DNA of 64,000 bases from Medicago truncatula (taxonomy: Eukaryota > Streptophyta > Magnoliopsida > Fabales > Fabaceae), in assembly GCF_003473485.1 (NCBI RefSeq), contig NC_053045.1, forward strand, positions 44,806,494 through 44,870,493, written 5' to 3'. Position numbers and translations under genes: made by a program. Shown here piece by piece: positions 47,795-58,992 of this stretch (the stretch's first letter is position 1; the number at the start of each line of letters is the position of its first letter). A model generated the notes under the pieces. The model saw only the letters and a program-made list of their open reading frames with translations, was not told the origin of the DNA and ran no database searches.

Positions 47795-49762
47795 ATGGCT
47801 CCTCCTATATTCTGCTATGCAAGGGGAACAATTATGCTTTTCCTGATAATCCCTCTTGCACATGCCCACCTTGTGTCTTTTGATTACCCTATGTTTAATC
47901 ACAACTGTAAAGAGCTACCAGAGCTTGATGGTGATGCCACTATTGAAGATTCTGACAATATTATTCAACTCACTGGGTATACTGATGACCCAGATAAGGC
48001 TTCTAGTGTTGGTCGAGTCACAAGTCCCAAACTTATCAAACTTTATAACAGAAGCACAAATGAAGTGTATGACTTTAGGACGAAGTTTTCTTTTACTATA
48101 TTTTCAAATCACAGTTCTTATGGAGATGGTTTGGCATTCTTCCTAGCAAGCTCAAATCTCACAAAAGCAAATCGTATAGGAGGTGGAGGGGGTTTTGGTC
48201 TTGTGCCTGCAAACGAAGTTGCTTTAAACTCAACTGAGTATTCAATTGTGTTAGTGGAGTTTGACACGCACAAAAATATTTGGGACCCAGGGTTCCCCCA
48301 CGTGGGAGTGAATATCAATTCTGTGGTGTCCGACACAAATATCGAATGGTTCTCAAATGTTTCGGAAAGGATGGTTTATAATTGTAGCATCGAATACATA
48401 TCCAGAAATAATGTTCTGAATGTTTCTTTCACTGGATACAGATTGAACGCATGGCAAGAGCCACAGAACTTTTCACACATCATTAATCTAAGAGAGCATT
48501 TACCAGAGTATGTTAGGGTTGGCATATCAGCTTCAACAGGAAAAGTGGACGAGGAACATATGCTGCTCTCATGGTCTTTTAGTACAAGCCAACCAAGTTA
48601 TTTTGTAGTTGATCCTCGGAAGACTAAATTGTGGGAGGGATTGGCAGTTGGTGGTGTATGTTTGTCTTGGAGTTTAGTAGCAATTTTAATCATTTTCTTG
48701 TGGAAGAAGAACAAAGGAAAAGAAGATGAACCTACTTCAGAAACCACTTCTGATCAGGATATGGATGATGAATTCCAAATGGGTGCTGGACCAAAGAAGA
48801 TTAGTTATTATGAATTGTTGAATGCAACAAACAACTTTGAAGAGACACAGAAGCTAGGCCAAGGTGGTTTTGGCGGTGTTTATAAGGGCTATTTTAAAGA
48901 CTCGAACTCAGTTGCAGCTATCAAGAGGATTTCAGCAGATTCAAGGCAGGGTGTAAAACAATACTCCGCAGAAGTGAAGATCATTAGCCAGTTGAGGCAT
49001 AGAAATTTAGTGAAACTCACTGGTTGGTGCCACAAGAAGAATGAACTTATCCTGATATACGAATACATGCCTAATGGCAGCTTAGACTTTCATCTTTTTC
49101 GCGGAGGAAGCATCTTGCCTTGGAACTTAAGGTACAATATAGCTCTTGGGTTGGCCTCGGCATTGCTTTATTTGCAGGAAGAATGGGAAAAATGTGTGAT
49201 TCATAGGGACATAAAATCAAGCAACATAATGTTGGACTCCGACTTCAATACTAAGCTAGGGGATTTTGGTCTAGCTAGGTTGATGGATCATGAGAAAGGG
49301 TCAGAAACCACAGTTGTAGCTGGAACCCGAGGTTACCTAGCACCTGAATACATTGACACAAGCAAGGCTAGAAAAGAATCAGATATATTTAGTTTTGGGG
49401 TTGTTTTGTTGGAGATAGCCTGTGGAAAAAAAGCCATACACCACCAAGAATTAGAGGGTGAAGTATCATTAGTTGAATGGGTTTGGGAGCTGTATGGATT
49501 GAGAAATCTAATTGTAGCAGCAGATCCAAAGCTATGTGGGATATTTGATGTGAAGCAATTGGAATGTTTGCTAGTTGTTGGACTTTGGTGTGCTAATCCA
49601 GATATCACTTCAAGACCATCGATAAAGAAAGTGATTAAGGTGCTCAACTTTGAAGCTCCATTACCAATTCTTCCACTAAACATGCCATTCTTAGCCTCTC
49701 TATCTCCTACAACTAATGAGCAATTTTTCTCCGTTCCTTCTTTCTTTAGGTCTACAGGTTAG
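47795..49762 (+). CDS. L-type lectin receptor kinase B (class IX-like), 655 aa
   Basis: Intronless plus-strand paralogue of gene A, sharing the MDDEFQ juxtamembrane motif. Signal peptide at about 1-25, then the lectin domain starting VSFDYPMF with VEFDTHKNIWDP, a membrane helix (LAVGGVCLSWSLVAILIIFL) and a kinase with GQGGFGGVYKG, Lys377, HRD Asp472 and DFG Asp490. It carries AAIK instead of AVK at the lysine motif, a conservative change. The kinase activation segment reads GTRGYLAPEYIDTSKARKES. Closest relation in the window is gene A, consistent with a local tandem duplication. Predicted plasma-membrane receptor; ligand unknown. Confidence 0.95.
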   Translation: MAPPIFCYARGTIMLFLIIPLAHAHLVSFDYPMFNHNCKELPELDGDATIEDSDNIIQLTGYTDDPDKASSVGRVTSPKLIKLYNRSTNEVYDFRTKFSFTIFSNHSSYGDGLAFFLASSNLTKANRIGGGGGFGLVPANEVALNSTEYSIVLVEFDTHKNIWDPGFPHVGVNINSVVSDTNIEWFSNVSERMVYNCSIEYISRNNVLNVSFTGYRLNAWQEPQNFSHIINLREHLPEYVRVGISASTGKVDEEHMLLSWSFSTSQPSYFVVDPRKTKLWEGLAVGGVCLSWSLVAILIIFLWKKNKGKEDEPTSETTSDQDMDDEFQMGAGPKKISYYELLNATNNFEETQKLGQGGFGGVYKGYFKDSNSVAAIKRISADSRQGVKQYSAEVKIISQLRHRNLVKLTGWCHKKNELILIYEYMPNGSLDFHLFRGGSILPWNLRYNIALGLASALLYLQEEWEKCVIHRDIKSSNIMLDSDFNTKLGDFGLARLMDHEKGSETTVVAGTRGYLAPEYIDTSKARKESDIFSFGVVLLEIACGKKAIHHQELEGEVSLVEWVWELYGLRNLIVAADPKLCGIFDVKQLECLLVVGLWCANPDITSRPSIKKVIKVLNFEAPLPILPLNMPFLASLSPTTNEQFFSVPSFFRSTG

Positions 49763-50557
49763 CCAGAACTTGTATGTAAGCAGAAATGTAAGCAGAATGT
49801 AGTCATTTATCACTAGGATATTGGTTATTCATATCCAGTTTGGGATTTGTGAGTTAAATGTGCTTACAATTGTAGCACTTTTCATTTATACATATAACCA
49901 ACATTCTGTAAGTTTTACACATATAACCATTCTGTAAGCTTTTTTTGAACCAACTATTCTGTAAGTCATATAAGGGGAATTAAACTATCTAGCACCTGCA
50001 TCGACACATCCGGAAGGCATGTCCAGTGTCCAACACCGGCTCATATGACTATATTTAATCAATTTTTTACTGGTGTCGACATGTCTAAGTCAATGGTGCA
50101 TCCGCTATAGCGCTTCTTAGATTACAAGCATTTTTGGAAAGAAAAAAAAGTGAATTTTCCATCAATGCTGTACCTAGAGATGATTTGGTCGTCAAGGATT
50201 GATTATATGTTGACCGGCAACCATTGAATGGGTGAAACTAAACAAAAGATACAGACTGATTAAAGTTCTAGTCTAAATATCAATTTAACCTTATAAATAT
50301 TCAATTAACAAAAACTACTTCAAAGCTTTTGAATGTGTTAATCGAAGTTTTTGAAGAGTATGTATATTTTCGGCTGTAATTAACTAGAAAATTTGTTTCA
50401 AAGATAAAAATAAACTGGAAAATTGGAATATGATATTTACTGCACATAAAATTTTCTCAAAATTAAAAAACACATTACATGATTTTCCTTCATACACACA
50501 GTACACAAAACACATGCAAGCAAAGAACATCATTCTAACATGGAACTCGATTAGTAT
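49763..50557. other. Spacer downstream of kinase B
   Basis: 49860-49965 has short direct repeats of an ATAACCA..ATTCTGTAAG motif and a micro-insertion. 49990-50120 is a CGACACATCC/GGTGTCGACATG-type dispersed repeat. No gene. Confidence 0.45.
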
Positions 50558-50825
50558 CTAACCAGAGATATCAATGGTCTTCACTTCAGGCTTCTTAACC
50601 TCTTCTTGTGGCACGGTAACAGTGAGAACACCATTCTCCAATTGCAGCTTTCACTTGATCCATTTTAGCATTCTCATTTCTCTCTCCGCTTATCTGAAGA
50701 ACCATATCATCTTCAATCTCTACTTTCACTTCCTCCTTCTTCATTCCTGGAAGATCCGCCTTGAACACATCTACTTCTGGGGTCTCCTTCCAATCCACAC
50801 GTGTGCTCAGGAATGCAGAATTCTC
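50558..50825 (-). pseudogene. Class I small heat-shock protein pseudogene 1
   Basis: Minus strand. The in-frame part reads [20 protein letters not shown] and [17 protein letters not shown] through LQISGERN, a cytosolic class I sHSP (HSP17/18-type chaperone). About 30 codons of the alpha-crystallin domain (the NVEKEDKND...FRLP segment) are missing between ISGERN and ENAKMD. A one-base insertion (GCAATTGGAG for GCAATGGAG) then shifts the frame before the normal end TIDISG-stop at 50558. The N-terminus is also missing, with a stop just upstream. Not functional. It lies antisense, 800 bp downstream of kinase B. Confidence 0.88.
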
Positions 50826-52310
50826 TCAGTGACATCTTCTCTTCAATTTGGCTCTGATGTTTCCGCGCCAAATGTGGGAGAGGAACGTTCTAGGTTTTCT
50901 CCTTTGGGATCAAAAGAACATTCTAGTTGGGCTTGGGCTTTGAACCCGAATTAATTGATATTGGGCTAAAACAAAAGTTGTGTTGCTTACTAGAAGATTT
51001 CTTTTTGAGCCACCTCCATATCTCTTAAGAACCCCTAAAACTACGAAATTTCCCTTAATGTCGCTCAAAATTCATTTTAAAATAAATTAATATAAAAATA
51101 TGACATAATATTAAATGATTAGATAATGAGTACGTACCCAACCGAACTTTAGGGATATTAGAGTGTTAAAATATTTTTATCAACAAAAACAACAAACAAA
51201 CTTCATTCAAATAAGTGAGGTCGGCTACATGAATCAAACCACGTCACAATATTTCATCATACAACACATTTATATCCAACACATTAGTTTATGGATTTTT
51301 TTTTAATAGTTTCTTTTATAGTTTCCTAGATGTTTCTCTCCTAATCATTTGACTACCTCTATCTAATTCATTCTCCTTACTACATAATTCATAAGTCTTA
51401 TCTTCGCATATCCAAACTCATGAGCCCTAGTTTACACCATCTTTTCTATTATAAATGCTATCATCCGTTAAAGACTTCTTTATCAATATTTATTTTTTAA
51501 AATTAATGGTTCTAAGAAAGAGTTGGATCTTGCAATGCTAGAAAGAACAATAAGAAAAGAAAAAAAAATGAAAATAATTGCCTCAAATAGGTAAGTTAGT
51601 GGGGTTTAAACATTGAAAAATGAAGTGCATTGGTTAAGAGAATAAAATAAAAAAATATAACATTGAATAAAAAATAATAAATTTAACTTTTTAAAAATTA
51701 AAATGTTATCAAATTACATATGTTGGTTAGCATAACCCTTAAACAATCACTTTAGGTTACACAATTACCAGCAAGGAAGGATTTGGTGTTTAAATGATAC
51801 ATTTGTAAAAATAAAATAAAAATGGGTCATGTTAATTTGTGCCCTAATGACACATGTTAAGGAACTCAAACAGAGCAATTTTACATTGGAAAACATGATA
51901 CTCCCTCCGTCTCAAATTGTATGTCACTTTAAAAAAAATATTTGTCCCAAATTATATGTCTCTTTACAATACCAATAAAAAATTAATATTACTTTTTCTA
52001 TTATATCCTTAACTATTTATTACTCTCTCTTCTTTCAATTCCTTCATTTATCTTTCACATATCATTTATTGAAGATAATTTTGTAAAACAACTCATAATA
52101 TATTTTTCCCACACAATATTAATTACATTTCTTAATATGTGTGAAATGCCCAAAACGTCATACAATTTGGGACGGAGGGAGTAGTTTAACTTTTAAGAAG
52201 TTGAATGCACGTTTTTTTATACATATATTTCTATAATGAGTTTGTTAACATGTGTCATTTGAGGGCACAGATTAGCATTCATCAATAAAAATATAAACAA
52301 ATTATCCGAC
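50826..52310. other. Intergenic between sHSP pseudogene 1 and kinase C
   Basis: AT-rich. Apart from the Stowaway MITE at 51901-52181, nothing could be recognised. Confidence 0.45.
51901..52181. mobile_element. Stowaway MITE
   Basis: Ends CTCCCTCCGTCTCAAATTGT and the reverse complement of CTCCCTCCGTCCCAAATTGT, directly flanked by TA on both sides (51899-51900 and 52182-52183). It is 281 bp and non-coding. The same superfamily signature is seen in OPT intron 1. Confidence 0.88.
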
Positions 52311-52607
52311 ATGTATTTTGAACAAGTTATCATTCAGGTCGTGTTGTATAAAATGAAGCAAATGAATTTTGAAAACGTGGATCATTTTTACATTAACGTG
52401 GACGGATTCATTGAAACATCGTACTCAAACGGATTGACCCGTTACCATACTAATTCAAAGGTAAACTCATTGATTAATTCCACCACCCAACACAAGCAAG
52501 TAATCTTCCCTATTAGTATTAACTAATATCTACTACATACACATAACCACTCCATGCCATGCCATTTTGTATGGTTCCATTATTTCCACAACATAAAATT
52601 TTCAGTT
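52311..52607 (+). promoter_or_regulatory. Duplicated 5' flank of kinase C
   Basis: This 5' flank is recognisably similar to the 5' flank of kinase E (about 62595-62852): both contain GAAGCAAATGAATTTT, an ACTAATTCA.AGGTAAA block, and CCATTATTTCC just before the start codon. The duplication that produced genes C and E therefore carried at least 280 bp of upstream sequence. No TATA box or factor site is assigned. Confidence 0.6.
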
Positions 52608-54737
52608 ATGGCATCGTCTTGCAACTATATGAAACCTCATCTTCTTGCTTTCTTTCATGTAACACTATCACTCTCGCTTCTTGTAACATCTCATGCAGCT
52701 CCATTAACTTTCAACTATGACAACCTTAGTAGTGACAAAACACATGCTTTAAATTTTTCAGGTGATGTCTACCATGACAACCAAGTCCTCCAACTCACGA
52801 GGTACGAGAAAGACAGTCTAGGTAGAGTCACATATTCAAAACTATTTCATCTTTGGAACATAAACACGAGTGAAGTCACGGATTTTACTACTCGTTTCTC
52901 ATTTACTATCAACACCCTCAACAAAACCGATCATTCAGATGGAATCACCTTCTATTTGGCACACCCCAATTTTCCACTACCTGTTCCAAGAGATGGAAGT
53001 GGTATTGGTCTCATGAGCAGCGTTCAATTAGCTACTCCAAATTACACAAAAGAAAATCCCTTTGTGGCTGTGGAATTTGATACATTTGTCAATACATGGG
53101 ATCCTACATATGATCATGTGGGGATTGATGTTAATTCAATCAGTACTTCTTACACAACCCAATGGTTCACTAGCTTGGACGAAAGAGGATATGATGTTGA
53201 TATTAGTTACAATTCTAGTTCAAACAATTTAAGTGTCACCTTCACAGGTTATGGAGATAACAACACAATCCAACAGAATTTGTTTCAAATTGTCAATCTA
53301 AGAGAAGTCCTACCTGATTGGGTTGAATTTGGCTTCACTTCAGCAACAGGGTTGTTTTGGGGGGAGGAACATACTCTTAGGTCATGGTCCTTCAACTCTA
53401 GTTTAGATTTTGAAGCACACAAAGACGAAGGAAAAACAGGACTTGTTATGGGACTAGCAGTGGGATTAGGAATTGGTGGATTTGTTTTGATTGGTGTATT
53501 GGGTCTTTTTTCCATTGTGTTGTGGAAGAAGTGGAAGAAAGAAAGTGAAGAGGAAGATGGTGAATTTGAAGAGTACATGGGAGAGGATTTTGGAAGGGGG
53601 GCAGGACCTAGGAAGTATACATATGCAGAATTAGCACACGCAGCTAATGATTTCAAAGACGAGTATAAGCTAGGACAAGGAGGATTTGGAGGTGTTTATA
53701 GAGGTTTTCTTAAAGACACAAAATCTTATGTTGCTGTTAAGAGGGTGTCAGAAGATTCACATCAAGGAATAAAGGAGTTCGCATCAGAAGTAACAATTAT
53801 TAGCAAATTAAGGCATAGAAATCTAGTGCAATTGATTGGTTGGTGTCATGAAAGAAAAAAGCTTTTACTTGTATATGAGTACATGCCAAATGGTAGTTTA
53901 GACATTCATCTTTTCAAAAATCAAAGTTTCTTGAAATGGGGTGTTAGATATACAATAGCTAGAGGCTTGGCTTCTGCACTGTTATATTTGCATGAAGAAT
54001 GGGAACAATGTGTTGTACATAGAGACATAAAAGCAAGTAACATCATGTTGGATTCAGAGTTTAATGCAAAACTTGGAGATTTCGGTTTAGCAAGGTTTGT
54101 GGACCATGCAAAAGGTGCACAAACTACAGCTTTAGCAGGGACTTTGGGATACATGGCTCCTGAATGTGCTACCACAGGAAGAGCTAGTAAAGAAACAGAC
54201 GTGTATAGTTTTGGTATTGTTGCTTTAGAGATAGCTTGCGGAAGAAAACCTATAATAAACCTTAAGGCTCAAGAAAATGAAATACATATTGTGGAGTGGG
54301 TTTGGGGGCTATATGGAAGAGGGAAAATTCTTGAAGCAGTAGATCCAAAACTAGATGGAGATTTTGAACAAGAACAAATCAAGTGCATGATGATTGTTGG
54401 TCTTTGGTGTGCTCATCCTGATCCTAATAATAGGCCTTCAATAAGACAAGCTATTCAAGTGCTTAATTTTGAAGTTCCACTTCCTAATCTTTCATCAAGT
54501 ATGCCTGTACCAACATATCTTGAGGGGCCTTTAAACTCTTTTTCAGCTCCATTCAGCACAAATAATTCAGAGGAAAGTCAAAACCAGAATATAAAAAGCT
54601 TTAGTTCAACTTCAAACTCATCTTGCTATTCCGTATCCTCTAAGACTCTTGCTTTTGAAAATAACCAAACAAGGACCTCACAATCAACCTTTGATGTCAT
54701 TTCTCCATCGGCTGCACTTCTAAATACATACCAATAG
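52608..54737 (+). CDS. L-type lectin receptor kinase C (class IX-like), 709 aa
   Basis: The ATG at 52608 is chosen over the in-frame ATG at 52554 because it starts directly before a good signal peptide (LLAFFHVTLSLSLLVTSHAA) and aligns with the start of gene E. Lectin domain with VEFDTFVNTWDP, a membrane helix in VGLGIGGFVLIGVLGLFSIV, an acidic juxtamembrane segment (EEEDGEFEEYMGEDFGRG) and a complete kinase: GQGGFGGVYRG, Lys378, HRD Asp473, DFG Asp491. The Ser-rich tail (about 75 residues) has many possible phosphosites. The activation loop reads GTLGYMAPECATTGRASKE; the Cys in APEC is shared with gene D but not with A or B. The ectodomain matches gene E and the kinase matches gene D, making this a likely chimera. 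Confidence 0.95.
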   Translation: MASSCNYMKPHLLAFFHVTLSLSLLVTSHAAPLTFNYDNLSSDKTHALNFSGDVYHDNQVLQLTRYEKDSLGRVTYSKLFHLWNINTSEVTDFTTRFSFTINTLNKTDHSDGITFYLAHPNFPLPVPRDGSGIGLMSSVQLATPNYTKENPFVAVEFDTFVNTWDPTYDHVGIDVNSISTSYTTQWFTSLDERGYDVDISYNSSSNNLSVTFTGYGDNNTIQQNLFQIVNLREVLPDWVEFGFTSATGLFWGEEHTLRSWSFNSSLDFEAHKDEGKTGLVMGLAVGLGIGGFVLIGVLGLFSIVLWKKWKKESEEEDGEFEEYMGEDFGRGAGPRKYTYAELAHAANDFKDEYKLGQGGFGGVYRGFLKDTKSYVAVKRVSEDSHQGIKEFASEVTIISKLRHRNLVQLIGWCHERKKLLLVYEYMPNGSLDIHLFKNQSFLKWGVRYTIARGLASALLYLHEEWEQCVVHRDIKASNIMLDSEFNAKLGDFGLARFVDHAKGAQTTALAGTLGYMAPECATTGRASKETDVYSFGIVALEIACGRKPIINLKAQENEIHIVEWVWGLYGRGKILEAVDPKLDGDFEQEQIKCMMIVGLWCAHPDPNNRPSIRQAIQVLNFEVPLPNLSSSMPVPTYLEGPLNSFSAPFSTNNSEESQNQNIKSFSSTSNSSCYSVSSKTLAFENNQTRTSQSTFDVISPSAALLNTYQ

Positions 54738-55169
54738 TTAGATTTCTTTTTTAAGATTTTTTTTCTCATTTATGCATGTTTTTCTTGTTGATTTGCGTTT
54801 GTGCTTGTATATTTTGCATAATTTTTTTATCATCAATATGCATTAGTATAAAGGGTTAGGTTTGGTTGAGTCAATTGGGTGTCCCTCATCCGACATGCAC
54901 ATTTGACTAATCTAGTATTTTAGACAGAACTGGATAGAATCGATGGGTACAATTCGATAAACAATTAATTAGTTACACCAAACCTAAGCATAAGACAATG
55001 TACAATTTAAAACTCTTCCAAAAAAACATATTATTCACATAATATTTTCAAAATTACAAAACACATTACATGTTATCTTTCTTTCTTACACACACAGAAC
55101 ACAAAACTTATTACATTAAAGCAAAGAAACACAATTCTAAACTGCAAAACAAAGTAAGAGAACTCAATT
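54738..55169. other. Spacer between kinase C and sHSP pseudogene 2
   Basis: AT-rich 3' flank of kinase C; no gene or element identified. Confidence 0.45.
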
Positions 55170-55546
55170 TGTACTTTACCAGAGATATCAATGGTTTTAA
55201 CTTCATGATTCTTGATCTCTTTTTTAGGCACAGTGACAGTGAGAATGCCATTCTCCATTGCAGCTTTCATTTGATCCATTTTAGCATTCTCAGGCAATCT
55301 TAATCTCCTCATGAACTTCCCACTGCTACGCTCCACGGGATGCCATTGATCGTTCTTATCTTCTTTCTCAACGCTTCTTTTTCCACTTATCTGAAGAACC
55401 CTATCATCTTCAATCTCTACTTTCGCTTCCTCCTTCTTCATTCCTGGAAAATCAGCATTGAACACGTGTGCTCCAGGAGTCTCTTCCAATCCACATGTGT
55501 GCTCACAAATGCAGAACTCTCACGAGACAATTCAGAAATTGATATA
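55170..55546 (-). pseudogene. Class I small heat-shock protein pseudogene 2
   Basis: Minus strand. [20 protein letters not shown] is followed by a one-base deletion (AAGAGACT where AAGGAGACT is expected). The alpha-crystallin domain then continues in another frame: [40 protein letters not shown] and [20 protein letters not shown] second one-base loss at the normal end (TCTGGTAAAG for TCTGGTTAAAG) removes the stop, so the frame runs on to 55073. The first third of the N-terminal arm is absent. The centre of the domain missing in pseudogene 1 is present here, so the two decayed independently. Confidence 0.87.
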
Positions 55547-55853
55547 GTTAATTTAATTTCATACTAGTGAGAACTCGCACAATGTAATCCTTATTTCTTA
55601 GTACTACTATTTCATATCACAAATTAGTCTGTAGTACTCATTTTTTATTTTGTTTGTGTTCTAAAAACGAGTTGGAGCTTGTTATGCTAGGAAGAATAAT
55701 TTACAAGAGAGACGAGTCAATTTGAATGAACAAATGAAAAATATTTGACATAAAAAATGTGATTAATAAACATACATAAAGAGAAGTTTTAAATAGATTC
55801 AAAAGAAAGAAAGACCGATTAAGACAAAATTAATTTTATCTAGAATACATAAG

Positions 55854-57941
55854 TCACATAGAAGGAGAAACATCATTAGAAGTAGTTGTAGTAGTCAAAC
55901 CAGATGAGTTTGTATTTGAACTAAAGCTTTCTATATTCATGTTTGGACCTTCCTCTGAACCATTTGTGTTGAATGGAGCAGTGAATGAATTCAAAGGGCC
56001 ATCAAGATATGTTGGTACAGGCATACTTGATGGAAGATTAGGCAATGGAACTTCAAAATTAAGCACTTGAATAGCTTGTCTTATTGAAGGCCTATTATTA
56101 GGATCAGGATGAGCACACCAAAGACCAACAATCATCATGCACTTGATTTGTTCCTCTTCATAATCTCCATCTAGTCTTGGATCTACTGCTTCAACAATTC
56201 TCCCTCTTCCATATAGCCCCCAAACCCATTCCACAATGTTTATTTCATTTTCTTGAGCATTAATTATTGGTTTTCTTCCACAAGCTATCTCTAAAGCAAC
56301 AATTCCAAAACTATACACATCGGTTTCTTTACTGGCCCTTCCTGTGGTAGCACATTCAGGAGCCATGTATCCCATAGTCCCTGCTAAAGCTGTGGTTTGT
56401 CCACCTTTTGCATGATCCACAAACCTTGCTAAACCGAAATCTCCAAGTTTTGCGTTAAATTCTGAATCCAACATGATGTTACTTGCTTTTATGTCTCTAT
56501 GTACAACACATTGTTCCCATTCTTCATGCAAGTACAACAATGCAGATGCCAAGCCTTTAGCTATTGTATATCTAACACCCCATTTCAACAAACTTTGTTT
56601 CTTGAAAAGATGAATGTCTAAACTACCATTTGGCATGTACTCATACACAAGCAAGAGTTTTTTCCTTTGATGACACCAACCAATCAATTGCACTAGATTT
56701 CTATGCCTTAATTTGCTAATTATCGTTACTTCTGATGCAAATTCCTTTATCCCTTGATGAGAATCTTCTGACACACTCTTAATAGCAACATAAGATTTTG
56801 TGTCTTTTAGAAAGCCTCTATAAACACCTCCAAATCCTCCTTGTCCTAGCTTATGCTCATCTTTGAAATTATTAGCTGCATTTGCTAATTCTGCATATGT
56901 ATACTTCTTGGGTCCTGTCCCTCTTCCGAAATCTTCACCCATGTACTCTTGAAATTCACCATCTTCCTGTTCTCTTCTTTTCCTCCACAAGAAAACCCAA
57001 ATAAAACCAAATACACCAATGAGAACAAATCCACCGGTTCCCAATCCCACTGCTAGTCCTGTCTTGGCCTTTTTGTTTGAAGATGGAGACTTTGTAACTG
57101 GGTCTTGTGTGTTTGTTTTGTTGTTATCTTGTTGTCCTTCTAAAGTTGAGCTAAAATCCCATGAAGAGATACTGTGTACAGCAGTGCGATTTCCAGTGGC
57201 AGCTGAGAAGCCAATAGTAACAAATTCTGGCAGATAAAGTCTAAGATCAACTATGGAAGATAAATGTTGATTCACAATGCTAGAAGTTACGTTATTAAAA
57301 CCAGTGAATAAAACACTTAGATTTAATGAACTAGCATTGTAATTGATCCAAGCCTCATTGAGTCTACCTTGTTTGATATCAGCCAACCATGTAACATTAG
57401 CAACAGACAGCATAGAGTTGATGTCGATTCCGGCATGTTCAAGAGGTGGATCCCAATGATTCCGATAGATATCAAACTCCACAGCAACAAATGGATTATC
57501 AGTTGAGTTCAACCTTTGATTATCAAGTGTTAGACCCATAGAACCACCTTTTGTTGCATTAGGCTTTTTTGAACCATAAGGGGCTAGGAAGAATGCAATC
57601 CCATCTCCATACATTTGTCTATTCTGTGAATCTATTGTAAATGTGAAATGAGATGTGAAATCTGTGAGATTGTTTGTGATTTTGTTCCAAAGATGGATAG
57701 GTTGGTAATATGTGGCTCTACCAATGCTTCCATAGTTGATTGTAAGTTGGATAGCTGATGAAGCAGGATTTGCTGATCCTTCATAGATTATGCTTTTGTC
57801 ATTCGGGTCAAAGCTAGTGAAATTAAAGGTCAATGAAGATGCATTTGGAATAAACAAGTTCAAGTTCAAGATTAAGAAAATTGTTAAAAATAAATAATTG
57901 GGAAACTGAACATGCATTGCTTTTGGTGATGCAAACAACAT
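55854..57941 (-). CDS. L-type lectin receptor kinase D (class IX-like), 695 aa, opposite strand
   Basis: The only kinase of the cluster on the minus strand, convergent with gene C. The start at 57941 or the in-frame ATG 8 codons later (MHVQFPNYLFLTIFLILNLN) both give a signal peptide; the second looks more typical. Lectin domain with VEFDIYRNHWDP, membrane helix VGLGTGGFVLIGVFGFIWVF, and a kinase with GQGGFGGVYRG, Lys388, HRD Asp483 and DFG Asp501, all catalytic residues intact. Its kinase half is almost identical to gene C while the lectin half is clearly diverged. The Ser/Thr-rich tail ends TTTTTSNDVSPSM. Predicted plasma-membrane receptor; ligand unknown. Confidence 0.95.
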   Translation of the reverse strand: MLFASPKAMHVQFPNYLFLTIFLILNLNLFIPNASSLTFNFTSFDPNDKSIIYEGSANPASSAIQLTINYGSIGRATYYQPIHLWNKITNNLTDFTSHFTFTIDSQNRQMYGDGIAFFLAPYGSKKPNATKGGSMGLTLDNQRLNSTDNPFVAVEFDIYRNHWDPPLEHAGIDINSMLSVANVTWLADIKQGRLNEAWINYNASSLNLSVLFTGFNNVTSSIVNQHLSSIVDLRLYLPEFVTIGFSAATGNRTAVHSISSWDFSSTLEGQQDNNKTNTQDPVTKSPSSNKKAKTGLAVGLGTGGFVLIGVFGFIWVFLWRKRREQEDGEFQEYMGEDFGRGTGPKKYTYAELANAANNFKDEHKLGQGGFGGVYRGFLKDTKSYVAIKSVSEDSHQGIKEFASEVTIISKLRHRNLVQLIGWCHQRKKLLLVYEYMPNGSLDIHLFKKQSLLKWGVRYTIAKGLASALLYLHEEWEQCVVHRDIKASNIMLDSEFNAKLGDFGLARFVDHAKGGQTTALAGTMGYMAPECATTGRASKETDVYSFGIVALEIACGRKPIINAQENEINIVEWVWGLYGRGRIVEAVDPRLDGDYEEEQIKCMMIVGLWCAHPDPNNRPSIRQAIQVLNFEVPLPNLPSSMPVPTYLDGPLNSFTAPFNTNGSEEGPNMNIESFSSNTNSSGLTTTTTSNDVSPSM

Positions 57942-58382
57942 TATTAGTTTATATGAAAATGCAAGACTCTCAAACTATTTTATATGAACTTCCTAGGCAG
58001 CCATTGTTTACTAACTATTCTTCCTTCCTATTTCGTTTACAAATGTGAAGTTTATTGCCACGTGTTCTAGAGGAAAAAAATACTGAGAAATGAGACTCAT
58101 TGTATAATTTATAAGCTACTTACTTAGCTCAATGACGTGTTGCTAAACAACTTATATGACATAATGTGCAAAATTCAATCAATTAAGATTACCCGATTTT
58201 GTTTTATCCGTAAATGGAATAATCATTTGCCTGAATTTAACTAATTCGTATACACCAAAACAAAATGTTCAATTGTAGAGTCTGCAAGTAGGGATTATTA
58301 TAATTAAGGTCTTATTGGCCAGTGCCTGAAGAGCATTGGTCAATGAATGTATAAATAATTGTTTTGATTAAATAATAGTTAC
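57942..58382. other. Upstream region of kinase D
   Basis: 5' flank of the minus-strand kinase D. No regulatory site could be supported. Confidence 0.4.
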
Positions 58383-58992
58383 CTATGAAGCCTCAATACT
58401 TCAAAAGTACCGTATCCCCTGTGTATCCTGCACCGATACCTACCCGATACGTATCAGAAGAGTATCCGAAGATTAAAATTTATTTTTTTTAAAAATAATT
58501 ATCTGATACTTCCTGATACGTATCAGGAGAGTATCTGATCATTATCCTACACCGGTATCTGCCCTGATACTTCCCAATTAATGTTAACTAAAATAACTTA
58601 ACTCTTGAGTAGTGATGTGTTCTTTTTTGAATATAGTGTTTCTTTTTTAGATCGATATAGTATAATACTAACAATGTTCCTTTTGGATATAGTATAACAC
58701 TGATGATGCTCTTTTTGGGATATATTGTGTATGTAATTGGCTAATAATCAATCTCTTAATCGTCAATATTATTTATATTTATATTTATGTTGATGTGTTG
58801 CGAGCCTATGACTGATTTATGTTGTTTGTTAATATATTTTCATATTAAAAAAATGGTATAATTATATTGTACATTTGTATATATAATTTTTTTTATTAAC
58901 GTATCTCAGTCGTATCGTATCTTAATTTTTGAAATTTTTTCGTATCAGTGCAGTATCGTATCCGTATCGTATTTCATATCCGGACTTCATAG
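58383..58992. mobile_element. hAT-type MITE with internal GTATC/GATAC repeats
   Basis: Ends CTATGAAGCC and GGACTTCATAG. Flanking octamers ATAGTTAC (58375-58382) and ATAATTAC (58993-59000) match at 7 of 8 bases, the hAT duplication size. The subterminal regions are crowded with CGTATC/GATACG units in both orientations, as expected for transposase-binding repeats. Confidence 0.8.

Noticed and set aside
50574-50954. 126-codon plus-strand frame
   Set aside because: Antisense of the small heat-shock pseudogene.
52554-52607. Upstream in-frame ATG for kinase C
   Set aside because: It would place 18 non-signal residues before a good signal peptide, and the paralogue E starts at the position equivalent to 52608.
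53285-53656. 123-codon minus-strand frame
   Set aside because: Antisense shadow of lectin kinase C.
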